NCBI RefSeq assembly: GCF_020024835.1
Contig: NZ_JAHHTD010000023.1
Coordinates: 1-23,283, forward strand
Direction of reading: 5' to 3'
DNA length: 23,283 nt
DNA from: Campylobacter sp.
GTDB lineage: Bacteria > Campylobacterota > Campylobacteria > Campylobacterales > Campylobacteraceae
Positions 16,385 to 23,283 of this stretch are shown piece after piece. The notes under the pieces are model-generated. The model worked only from the letters and a program-made list of their open reading frames with translations. It was not told the origin of the DNA and ran no database searches. The translations under genes were made by a program, and so were the position numbers. The stretch's first letter is position 1; each line of letters opens with the position of its first letter.

Positions 16385-16953
16385 AAAGAAATAATCTTTG
16401 CCTTTCCAAAAAGTTCATTTAAAATTTCATATGCATTACCTATTTTGCCTATTTTTAAATTCTCAGTTTTTCCGAAATATTCTAAACATACTCCACAACT
16501 ATAAATTTCAACCCCCATTTGCTCAAGCTCTTTCATAGCACCAAAAGCAATATGAGTAGAATCTGTATTTATTAGCACACTATCATTTACGCATAAAATT
16601 TTTTTAGGAAAATTTTGTAAATTTTTCAAAGTTTGCAAAAAACCCGCCATTAATTTTTCTCCAAGCTCTCCATTGCCTACTTTATCACTTTTAAGAAATA
16701 ATATTGTTATCTCATCATTACAGCATTTTTCTACTAAAACCACACCATTTTCAATAGTTATAATACTTTCATCTTCTATATCTTCAACATTAAATTCTAT
16801 ATTAGAAGATTTTAAAAAACGCATAACATTTTCTTTAGATACTATCGAATTTAAAAGAATTTGCAATTTTTCATTTCCTTTAAGTTCTTCTAATGCTTTT
16901 TTAGTTTCTATCACAGGGCGTGGGCAAGCTAAATCTCTACAATCAATCTTCAT
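16381..16953 (-). CDS. yedF: YedF-like selenium metabolism protein (TusA domain plus DsrE-like domain)
   Basis: A 190-aa cytoplasmic protein with an N-terminal TusA/SirA-like domain (about 1-70) bearing the C-P-R-P motif (Cys10) in DCRDLACPRPVIETKKAL. A C-terminal DsrE-like domain (about 85-190) contains KILCVNDSVLINTDS and a conserved-looking pair in YSCGVCLEYFG. This two-domain form is the 'sulfurtransferase-like selenium metabolism protein YedF', usually beside selD. Cys10 could carry a persulfide or perselenide, as in TusA; that it hands selenium to SelD is inference from family and neighbour. AAGGA precedes the ATG. A weak promoter (TATATTATT) is possible in the 47-bp gap upstream. Its stop overlaps selD. 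Confidence 0.85.
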   Translation of the reverse strand: MKIDCRDLACPRPVIETKKALEELKGNEKLQILLNSIVSKENVMRFLKSSNIEFNVEDIEDESIITIENGVVLVEKCCNDEITILFLKSDKVGNGELGEKLMAGFLQTLKNLQNFPKKILCVNDSVLINTDSTHIAFGAMKELEQMGVEIYSCGVCLEYFGKTENLKIGKIGNAYEILNELFGKAKIISL

Positions 16954-17000
16954 ACATTTCCTTTGAACTAAATAATATAACCTTGTAACTTGTAATAAAA

Positions 17001-17717
17001 TTAATTTTTATTCTTTTTGAAAAATAATTCTTTAAAACGTTTATTTGTAAATTCCTCTACATCTTGTTGTAAAATCTTATAATTTTTTATAAGCTCATAA
17101 GCCCTTGGAGTAAGTTTGCTTCCAGATTCAGACCCTCTTCCTTTCTTAGCAATAATCAATTCTTCTCCCATATTTATCTCTAAATCTTGTATATAAAACC
17201 AAGCTTTTTTATAATTGATATTTAAGATCTTAGCAGCCTTAGCGATACTTCCATATTCACCAATTAATTCCAAAATATCTGTTTTTCCTTTTCCAAAAAG
17301 TAATTTTCCTTCAGGGTTTTCAATCCAAATTTTACTTTTTACGTTAAATTGTTTTCTTTTCTTTTCTTTAAAACATCCAAGCTCACAATATTTTACATCA
17401 ATTTGATAATCTTTCAAAGTAGCTCTAACCTCACTCATATCACAATCTTGAGTATATTCTAAGACACATTTGCATTCTAAGCAATTTTTATGATCTAAGA
17501 GTGGTTCTAGTCTTTCAAAAATTTCGTGTTTTGAAAAACTTCTTCTAAGTGTTCCAAATTGACCTAACTCACAATCTGAAATCTTTACACCAAGCTTAGA
17601 TATAGCTTGTTTAAAATCTTCTTTTGTATATTTTTTAATAATTTTCAATGCCTCTTTACAAGAAAGTCTATGATTTTCATCAAGATTTTGTTTAATTTCT
17701 TCTATCAATTTTTCCAT
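17001..17717 (-). CDS. ModE-like winged-helix regulator with duplicated Cys-rich N-terminal module
   Basis: A 238-aa protein whose C-terminal part (about 128-212) is a ModE-type LysR-like winged helix: IGEYGSIAKAAKILNINYKKAW then RGSESGSKLTPRAYELI. It lacks the C-terminal molybdate-binding (TOBE) domains of E. coli ModE. Instead residues 17-59 and 79-121 form two gapless 43-residue repeats, each starting near a Leu-x-Cys-Lys and ending in Cys-Glu-Leu-Gly-x-Phe. Cysteines lie at 20, 49, 79, 82, 84, 92, 111 and 115, suggesting metal or redox sensing. Position after fdhB fits control of molybdo-enzyme (fdh) or molybdate genes; the ligand is unknown. AAGG precedes the ATG. Order of domains is the reverse of ordinary ModE. 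Confidence 0.8.
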   Translation of the reverse strand: MEKLIEEIKQNLDENHRLSCKEALKIIKKYTKEDFKQAISKLGVKISDCELGQFGTLRRSFSKHEIFERLEPLLDHKNCLECKCVLEYTQDCDMSEVRATLKDYQIDVKYCELGCFKEKKRKQFNVKSKIWIENPEGKLLFGKGKTDILELIGEYGSIAKAAKILNINYKKAWFYIQDLEINMGEELIIAKKGRGSESGSKLTPRAYELIKNYKILQQDVEEFTNKRFKELFFKKNKN

Positions 17718-17736
17718 AAATTAGACCTTAAAATGA

Positions 17737-17759
17737 AGAGTATCTTTTTTAGATACTCT
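17737..17759 (-). repeat. Intercistronic hairpin between fdhB and modE-like gene
   Basis: AGAGTATCT pairs perfectly with AGATACTCT around a 5-nt loop in the 48-bp gap (9 bp). On the message it lies just after the fdhB stop and before the modE-like ATG. It may lower read-through or protect the upstream fdh mRNA. There is no U tract after it, so full termination is doubtful. Confidence 0.55.
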
Positions 17760-17765
17760 CATAAA

Positions 17766-18335
17766 TTATCTTGCATCAATACCTAAATTTTGTCCCTTAA
17801 GCATTACTCTTTTTCTATATATCGCACTAACCTCTGCTGCATCACCTACTAAAAGTGCATTTGTAGAACAAACCGCAGCACACATAGGCACCTTACCTTC
17901 AGCTATACGATTTTGCCCATAAAGCTCTCTTTCTTCATAAGAATTTGTAGGTTCTGGACCACCTGCACACATAGTGCATTTATCCATTTCGCCTTTAATA
18001 CCAAATGCACCATCTCTTGGAAATTGTGGTGCTCCAAATGGACATGCATAAAGACAATACCCACATCCTATACAAGTTTTTTTATCGTGTAAGACTATAC
18101 CATCAGCCCTTATATAAAAACATTTTACTGGGCATACTTGCTCACAAGGTGCATCAGTGCAGTGTTGGCAAGCAAGAGTTGTTGAAAATTCCTTACCTTC
18201 AATACCTTCATTTAGAGTAATTACTTTTCTTCTATTAATTCCCACTGGAACTTCGTGCGCACTCGAACAGGCAACCTGACAAGCAAAACAAGAAATACAA
18301 CGATTATTATCCACATAAAATTTCATTCTAGCCAT
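17766..18335 (-). CDS. fdhB: Formate dehydrogenase iron-sulfur subunit
   Basis: FdhB carries electrons from the FdhA molybdenum site to the FdhC cytochrome b. The 189-aa protein shows 16 cysteines in four 4Fe-4S sets: Cys13/16/19/23, Cys56/59/64/68, Cys88/91/94/98 and Cys120/123/152/156. It has no signal of its own and is presumably exported with FdhA by the Tat route. No C-terminal membrane anchor is present, unlike E. coli FdnH, so contact with the membrane must be through FdhC. It follows fdhA by 10 nt with AAAGGATAAG before the ATG. Confidence 0.95.
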   Translation of the reverse strand: MARMKFYVDNNRCISCFACQVACSSAHEVPVGINRRKVITLNEGIEGKEFSTTLACQHCTDAPCEQVCPVKCFYIRADGIVLHDKKTCIGCGYCLYACPFGAPQFPRDGAFGIKGEMDKCTMCAGGPEPTNSYEERELYGQNRIAEGKVPMCAAVCSTNALLVGDAAEVSAIYRKRVMLKGQNLGIDAR

Positions 18336-18345
18336 AACTTATCCT

Positions 18346-21168
18346 TTATGCTTTTTCAAGTCTACAAAGTCCTGCATTAAATTCAGAAATTTGTGTATTA
18401 ATATCAAAACCATAATTTGTTATAGTATTTGAACTCTCACCTATAACATAAGGTTTAGTGCCTTCTGGATAATTATAACTTAAATCCACCCCTTGCATAA
18501 TACCTGCAAAATTATAAGGTAAACAAATTCTATCCGGAGTAACAGATTGATTATGAATACATTTTACTTTAATTTTTGTTCCTTGTGGAGAATGTATCCA
18601 CATCATATCACCATCATTAATACCATATTTTAAAGCAAGCTCTGGATGAACATTTGCAAACATTTCAGGTGTAATCGCCGAAAGATATTTACTAGTTCTT
18701 TCAAGCATACCAGCACCGCTTAAATTTACTAAACGCATACTAGAAATAATAGTTGGAAATTCTTTACTCCAATCAGTTTTTTGTTGCTCACTAATAAACT
18801 TACTCTCAACTCTAAAGTTTTTTTCTTGATCACCCCAAGTTGGATATTTTTTTACTAAATCCCAACGCGGAGAATGCAATGGCTCTCTATGTAAAGGAAT
18901 AGGATCAGCAAATTCCCAAACTTTCATTCTGGCTCTAGCATTACCCAAACAACAAGCACTTTTTTCTCTACATTTTTCTAAAATAATACCAGAAATATCA
19001 GTGCTCCAGCTAGATCCCATTAATTCTTTTTCACTAGCACTAAGAGTAATATTAAATACTTTTTCTATATTTGCTTTTGTAATTTGTGGATATCCACCTT
19101 TAACTTTACAACCTTTTAAAGTAAAAGCTTCATCAGCTAATTGCGAATGACCATTATGTTCTAAACCAAAACGATTTCTAAAGCCCATACCTCCTTCTTC
19201 ATAAGCAATATCATTATTCCATAAAATAGAAGTTCCTGGATGTTGCTTATCCCAACAAGGCCAAGGCAATCCATAATATTCACCTTTAACATCTCCACCT
19301 AAACCTCTTTGTGTATCAGGATCAAAATGCTCCCAGTTTTGTTGATGTTTTCTTAAGCGTTCAGCTGAAATTCCTCTTAAACCTATACTTAAAAGTCCAT
19401 TGCTCATTTCTCTTGTAGCATCATCAGGCCATATAAAGCTATCATCATTATCATCTTTAACTTGAATAAGTTTATGATCTTTTAGCTCCATTTTCATACC
19501 GCGAGTATATTCTTTATAAAAACCAAATTTTTTAGCAAAATCAAACATTATTTCATGATCTTCTTTACTCTCATGAATTGGTTTAACAACTTGAGAACGC
19601 CATTGCATAGCACGATTTGTAGCTGTTACATAACCTTCTGTTTCAAACTGAGTACAAGCTGGAATAATATAAATTCCATCAGGACGATCTGCTAAAACTG
19701 CTACTTCATTAACAAAAGGTTCAGCAATCACTATCATATCAAGTTTTTTAAGTGCTTCTTGAATTTTAACAGTATGAGCCATAGAAGTAATACCTGTTCC
19801 TTGCACCCAAAGAACACGAATAGGTGAATTAGAATAAGTTTTTTCCTCGTGTAAAACTCCTTGCCACCACTTAGCTAAAGAAAAACCTTTCTCGTGCATC
19901 CATTCTTTAGAATAAAATCTTGAATTTAAATATTCTCTATCTACATTCCAAAAATTTGAAAAATGATTCCAAGCATTATCACCAAGTCCATAATACGCTG
20001 GTAAAGTATCTGCCAAACATCCCATATCTGTAGCACCTTGAACATTATCATGACCTCTAATAATGTTTGTTCCACCACCTGGTTTTCCTATATTTCCTAA
20101 AATAAGTTGCAAAATTGCTAAAATTCTAGTATTTGAGCTACCTACAGAATGTTGAGTAATACCCAATGCCCAAAATAACGTAGCTGGTTTGATTGTAGCT
20201 AGCATTCTTGTAATTTTTTCAAGTTGAGTTGCTGGGACACCTGTAACATCTTCTACAATATCTGGAGTCCATTTAGCAGCTTCAGCTTTAATATCTTCAA
20301 CTCCATAAGTCCTATTTTTAATAAGCTCTTTGTCTTCCCAACCATTTTTAAAAATCAAGTGAAGCATACCATAAACTAAAGCTATATCAGTGCCTGGACG
20401 GATTCTTACATACTCATCTGCATGAACAGCAGTTTTAGTAAATACAGGATCTATAACGACTAATTTAGCATTATTACGATCTTTTGCTTGCAACAAATGC
20501 TTAAATCCTATTGGATTGGCTACAGCAGTATTTGCACCAAAAATAATCATCATTTTTGAGTTTTTAGTTACATCACCAAAATGATTTGTCATAGCACCAT
20601 AACCCCATGTATTCGCCACACCGGCGACTGTCGCACTATGTCAAATTCTAGCAACGTGATCTATATTATTTGTTCCCCAAAATGCCGCAAATTTTCTAAA
20701 ATAATATGCTTGTTGAGTGTTAAATTTAGCTGAACCTAAAAACATTACACTATCAGGTCCATTTTCTTTACGAATTTCAAGCATTTTATCGCCTATTTCA
20801 TCGATAGCTTGCTCCCAACTTAAACGAATCCATTTGCCATTTTCTCTTTTCATAGGATACTTAATACGTTGCTTAGATTTTGTAAGATCAATTTGATCTA
20901 TCCCTTTACAGCAATGCGATCCTTGAGAAATTGGATGTTCTACAGCGTTTTCTTGACGCACCCATACTCCATCTTGCACTTGTGCTTTAATCCCACAACC
21001 TGCACTACAGATACTACAAATTGTTCTAACAATCTTAGAATCTGGATAAGGATTTGCTATCTCTTCTTCACTAGCATTTCTAATAGCTTTATTTTCACTA
21101 CCAAAAGCTGCACTTCCAAGACCAGCAATACCAGCAAGTTTAAGAAAATTCCTTCTTGCTAATGCCAT
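18346..21168 (-). CDS. fdhA: Formate dehydrogenase catalytic subunit, selenocysteine-containing
   Basis: FdhA oxidises formate to CO2 in the periplasm using a molybdenum/tungsten bis-MGD centre. The whole gene spans 940 aa with an in-frame UGA at 20643-20641 (residue 176) in Val-Ala-Arg-Ile-Sec-His-Ser, the conserved active-site position. The N terminus is a Tat signal (ARRNFLKLAG, Arg5-Arg6). A 4Fe-4S site follows (Cys51, 54, 58 and Cys86 or 87; ICSICSAGCG). After Sec the molybdopterin oxidoreductase domains continue (VAGVANTWGYGAMT), ending with the dinucleotide-binding domain (about 800-940). A bSECIS hairpin follows the UGA. Read without recoding the gene looks like two ORFs; it is intact. 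AAAGGAATAATAA precedes the ATG. Confidence 0.96.
20613..20643 (-). promoter_or_regulatory. Bacterial SECIS element of fdhA
   Basis: Downstream of UGA (20643-20641), TCGCC (20627-20623) pairs with GGCGA (20617-20613) around a GGTGT loop. The loop starts 18 nt after the UGA. From memory this is the same spacing as in E. coli fdhF, whose loop is GGUCU, so SelB recruitment is well supported. Confidence 0.8.
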
Positions 21169-21190
21169 TTATTATTCCTTTCTTTGAAAT

Positions 21191-21397
21191 TTAATATGCT
21201 ATTTTGTAGTATTTTTCCCAATGCATGGTCTTTTTATAAAGCACTTCTTTTTTAGTACTCTTACCTAAAACTACAGAATTTTGTTCTTGATAATCATCTC
21301 TAGCCAAAGCACTAACGCCTATACTAGAAACTACACCACCTAAAGCACCAATTTTTAAAGATTTTTTAAGAAAATCTCTTCTTTGATTTGTTTTCAT
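21191..21397 (-). CDS. Small Tat-signal protein of the formate dehydrogenase region (TIGR02811-like)
   Basis: A 68-aa protein with a twin-arginine signal (NQRRDFLKKSLKIGALGG, Arg6-Arg7) and a short polar mature part of about 35 residues. Size and position just before fdhA match the 'formate dehydrogenase region TAT target' family. Its function is unknown; it may be exported with FdhA or help its maturation. GGAAGGGATT precedes the ATG, and fdhA follows after 22 nt. Its mature part has no cysteine, so it is not a cofactor carrier. Confidence 0.85.
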   Translation of the reverse strand: MKTNQRRDFLKKSLKIGALGGVVSSIGVSALARDDYQEQNSVVLGKSTKKEVLYKKTMHWEKYYKIAY

Positions 21398-21407
21398 AAT
21401 CCCTTCC

Positions 21408-21485
21408 TTACCAAATCAATGTAAGAATAATTGCAAAAACTTTATTTACTAAAGCTTTTGCATATTGATCATTATAATTTCGCAT
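21408..21485 (-). CDS. Possible 25-aa leader ORF upstream of the Tat-signal gene
   Basis: ATG 21485-21483 opens 25 codons (MRNYNDQYAKALVNKVFAII...) ending in TAA 10 nt before the Tat-protein ATG. The C-terminal half is hydrophobic, so it could be a tiny membrane peptide. No good ribosome site precedes it, and the TATAAT promoter candidate lies inside it, which argues against it if that promoter is the one used. I record it as a possibility only. Confidence 0.25.
   Translation of the reverse strand: MRNYNDQYAKALVNKVFAIILTLIW
21471..21476 (-). promoter_or_regulatory. Candidate -10 element upstream of Tat-signal gene/fdhA
   Basis: The minus strand carries an exact TATAAT about 74 nt before the Tat-protein ATG, in the 171-bp gap after the TorD-like gene. 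This is the largest gap inside the fdh cluster, so a second promoter for the Tat-protein gene, fdhA and fdhB is reasonable. The upstream T-rich run is weak. Confidence 0.35.
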
Positions 21486-21568
21486 ATTTTTACTTAATAT
21501 TTAATTTAATTACTCTTTTTACCAAATGAATACTTTATATTATGTATTTTAGTAACAAAATAAAATTA

Positions 21569-22249
21569 TTAAAGCTTACTTAACTCTTCCATATGAATTT
21601 TGCTAAATTTTGTCGGGAGTCGTGGCTCATATGGCAATCTTTGCAATGCTTCATCTGCTATACTTTTACCTTCTTTTTTAACAGGAGCCTTAATTTCTAA
21701 ATATGCTCTTTCATTGGCAAAAAATACTTTCATTATATTTGCTATGGAAATATAAATTTTAGAGTTTTTATGAATTTGAAGTTTTTGTATAAACTCATCT
21801 ATCACAGGATTAATCACAAAACGAAATAATTGCTCTGCAATTTTTAAATCAGATTCTATAATACTAGCCATAAATGCAAACAAAAAACCAAATTCATCTT
21901 CACTTTGTCTGCATTTTTCATCTTTTCTAAATTTACTTTTTCTTATAATATCACAAGTTTGCAATTTCATCTTTCCATCATCACGCCCTTCATCATAAAA
22001 GGAAGCACTCATTGGAACATTTACATAAGAAAAATCAAAAAATACAGCATTTTGTTCGGATTTAAAATTTTCAAAATTACACTCACAAAGTTTTTGAAAA
22101 TCATCAGTTAAACTATCATCTAAAGGTATCTTAGCTAAAACCAAAATTTGTTCATACCAAATATTAAATTCGTATTCATCAATAAAATTAAATGCTTTAG
22201 AAAAAAATTCATAAAAATATTTACGAGAAACATCAACATCTTGTATCAT
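21569..22249 (-). CDS. TorD/DmsD-family chaperone for formate dehydrogenase
   Basis: A 226-aa helical cytoplasmic protein. The segment at about 69-90 (FFDFSYVNVPMSASFYDEGR) matches the TorD-family pattern with Pro, Ser, Phe-Tyr and acidic residues, and the rest fits an all-alpha fold. Such chaperones bind the Tat signal of a molybdo-enzyme and help cofactor loading. Its location between fdhC and the fdhA unit points to FdhA as client. AAGGA lies before the ATG. It lies 32 nt after fdhC. An exact subfamily cannot be given from sequence alone. Confidence 0.75.
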   Translation of the reverse strand: MIQDVDVSRKYFYEFFSKAFNFIDEYEFNIWYEQILVLAKIPLDDSLTDDFQKLCECNFENFKSEQNAVFFDFSYVNVPMSASFYDEGRDDGKMKLQTCDIIRKSKFRKDEKCRQSEDEFGFLFAFMASIIESDLKIAEQLFRFVINPVIDEFIQKLQIHKNSKIYISIANIMKVFFANERAYLEIKAPVKKEGKSIADEALQRLPYEPRLPTKFSKIHMEELSKL

Positions 22250-22281
22250 TACTATTGTTTCCTTGCTATATTTATTTAAAG

Positions 22282-23208
22282 TTAAATTTTCGTTTCAGAA
22301 TCATAAATATAAGAAGGATTAATTTGCTTTTTATCACTTAATTCTTTATACCAATAAGAATGCAAAATATAAACCTCTTCTTCTTCTTTATAACCATTAA
22401 TCATAGAATGTATGCTTCCTTTTATAGCAAATACAGCCATATAAATGTGTATAGCAAAAAATACAGCACATAAAATTCCTAATATATTATGAACAATAGC
22501 AGATATTCTTAAAATATCTATATGAGATATACCAAAAATAGTTTGCAAAGAAGTAGAATTAAAATCAAGAAAAAACATAAAAGCACCTGTAGTAATCATA
22601 ATAAATCCGCCAAATACAGCTATATAATACCAAGACTTTTGCCCAAAATTAAATTTTCCTGCTGGAACTGGTCTCTTTTCTTTGCTTAAATAACCACCAA
22701 CTATCATCATCCATCTTAAATCATAACTTGCAGGAAGCATTCTTTTAATCCAACATAAAAGCATAGGGATAACAGAAATTATAAATAAAATTGTAGCAAT
22801 ACCATGTAAATTTTTACACATTCTCACAAAAAATCCCCCTCCAAAATATGACCCAAAAATCATAACTAAACCTGTTGGAACAAGTATAATCCAAGAAATA
22901 GCCGCTACAAAATGAAACAATCTTTCAAAAGTGGAAAAAGCGTAAATCTTTTTTCCATCGTGAGAAAATTTCTTTGGACCTATTACCATATAATGAAGTG
23001 CAAATATACTAATAACTAAAATAAGTATTATAAACACGGCACTAGCTATATATTCTCCTTGTAATTTTGTCCATAAAGCCCCAAAATTTTCATAAGAATT
23101 AATATTTAAAACTCTTTGTTCATTCCAAATTTGCGTATCTTTTAAACTTACATCTGCAGCTACCAATAAATTTAAACAGGCTAAAAACACCAACAAAACC
23201 TTACACAT
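22282..23208 (-). CDS. fdhC: Formate dehydrogenase cytochrome b subunit
   Basis: FdhC anchors formate dehydrogenase in the membrane and passes electrons via two haems b to menaquinone. It has an N-terminal signal-like helix (about 1-18) and a periplasmic stretch, then four main helices as in FdnI/FdoI. Haem-ligand candidates are His99 (ERLFHFV), His135 (NLHGIA), His240 (IVHNIL) and His254 (AIHIYM). I start at ATG 23208-23206 (308 aa), since AGGAG is 7 nt before it; the ATG 6 nt upstream is only 1 nt from the SD. A D-F-N-S-T sequon (Asn217) is present. In C. jejuni fdhC follows fdhB; here it is at the front of the cluster. Confidence 0.93.
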   Translation of the reverse strand: MCKVLLVFLACLNLLVAADVSLKDTQIWNEQRVLNINSYENFGALWTKLQGEYIASAVFIILILVISIFALHYMVIGPKKFSHDGKKIYAFSTFERLFHFVAAISWIILVPTGLVMIFGSYFGGGFFVRMCKNLHGIATILFIISVIPMLLCWIKRMLPASYDLRWMMIVGGYLSKEKRPVPAGKFNFGQKSWYYIAVFGGFIMITTGAFMFFLDFNSTSLQTIFGISHIDILRISAIVHNILGILCAVFFAIHIYMAVFAIKGSIHSMINGYKEEEEVYILHSYWYKELSDKKQINPSYIYDSETKI

Positions 23209-23283
23209 AAACATTCTCCTATAATTTCAAAACATCACTCATTGCAATAAAATATCACAATTATTTATCTACTAGTATTTAGT

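Noticed and set aside
16954..17000. Direct repeat TTACAAG-TTACAAG before yedF as a regulator operator
   Set aside because: It is a short 7-nt tandem in AT-rich sequence overlapping a promoter-like region; no symmetry or known binding motif supports an operator.
17737..17759. fdhB-modE hairpin as a full Rho-independent terminator
   Set aside because: The stem is good but no U tract follows on the transcribed strand, so I list it only as a hairpin.
18346..20640. fdhA as a pseudogene or two separate genes split by a stop
   Set aside because: The stop is UGA at the known Sec position, frame and homology continue on both sides, and a SECIS hairpin plus selC and selD are present.
1..23283. Phase-variable G/C tracts, CRISPR array, insertion sequence or phage genes
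   Set aside because: The longest C/G run I see is five (near 22831), there are no spaced repeats, and no transposase, integrase or phage structural gene is present.

Overview
The window looks like a chromosomal segment of a Campylobacter of the C. jejuni/C. lari type. It is very AT-rich, with short gene gaps, many ATGA/GTGA stop-start overlaps and T-rich sigma70 promoters lacking a clear -35 box. Gene content and order (cbb3 oxidase, carA, DUF507 protein, MotE- and FliJ-like proteins, purA, putP, putA, selD, yedF-like gene, modE-like gene, fdh genes) match what I recall of the C. jejuni Cj1482c-Cj1515c region. The species assignment is inference. Every gene I can support lies on the minus strand, so transcription runs from high to low coordinates.

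Reading in the direction of transcription (23283 to 1): (1) A formate dehydrogenase cluster at about 23.2-17.0 kb holds fdhC (cytochrome b), a TorD-like chaperone, a 68-aa Tat-signal protein, selenocysteine-containing fdhA, fdhB (four 4Fe-4S clusters) and a ModE-like regulator with a cysteine-rich duplicated N-terminal module. (2) A selenium pair follows: a YedF-like gene overlapping selD, and selD itself carries an in-frame UGA. (3) Proline catabolism: putA (bifunctional) then putP. (4) An AT-rich spacer of about 370 bp is followed by selC (tRNA-Sec, anticodon UCA) and then purA. (5) FliJ-like and MotE-like genes overlap purA and each other. (6) A DUF507 gene, carA and a TauE/SafE-like membrane protein form a coupled unit. 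(7) The cbb3 oxidase operon ccoNOQP continues with a DUF4006 protein, a 33-aa membrane peptide, a signal-peptide protein with a possible TPM-like fold and a FixH/CcoH-like protein. It ends by overlapping the 5' part of an addB-like gene that runs off the window.

The genes fit a respiratory scheme. Formate and proline supply electrons to the quinone pool, and the cbb3 oxidase passes electrons from cytochrome c to oxygen at low oxygen tension. FdhA needs selenocysteine, and three parts of that system are here: selC, selD and a YedF-like protein. Both UGA codons are followed by bacterial SECIS-type hairpins, so fdhA and selD are intact selenoprotein genes. A plain ORF caller splits fdhA in two, shortens selD at its N terminus, and wrongly extends purA back through selC.

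The selenium/formate theme is known biology. The less explained items are the duplicated CELG-containing Cys module in the ModE-like protein, the 33-aa and 25-aa small ORFs, the imperfect selC acceptor stem, the hairpin-rich spacer where selenium-uptake genes sit in C. jejuni, and fdhC lying at the head of the cluster with no fdhD in view. I found no insertion sequences, prophage, CRISPR array or long G/C homopolymer tract.
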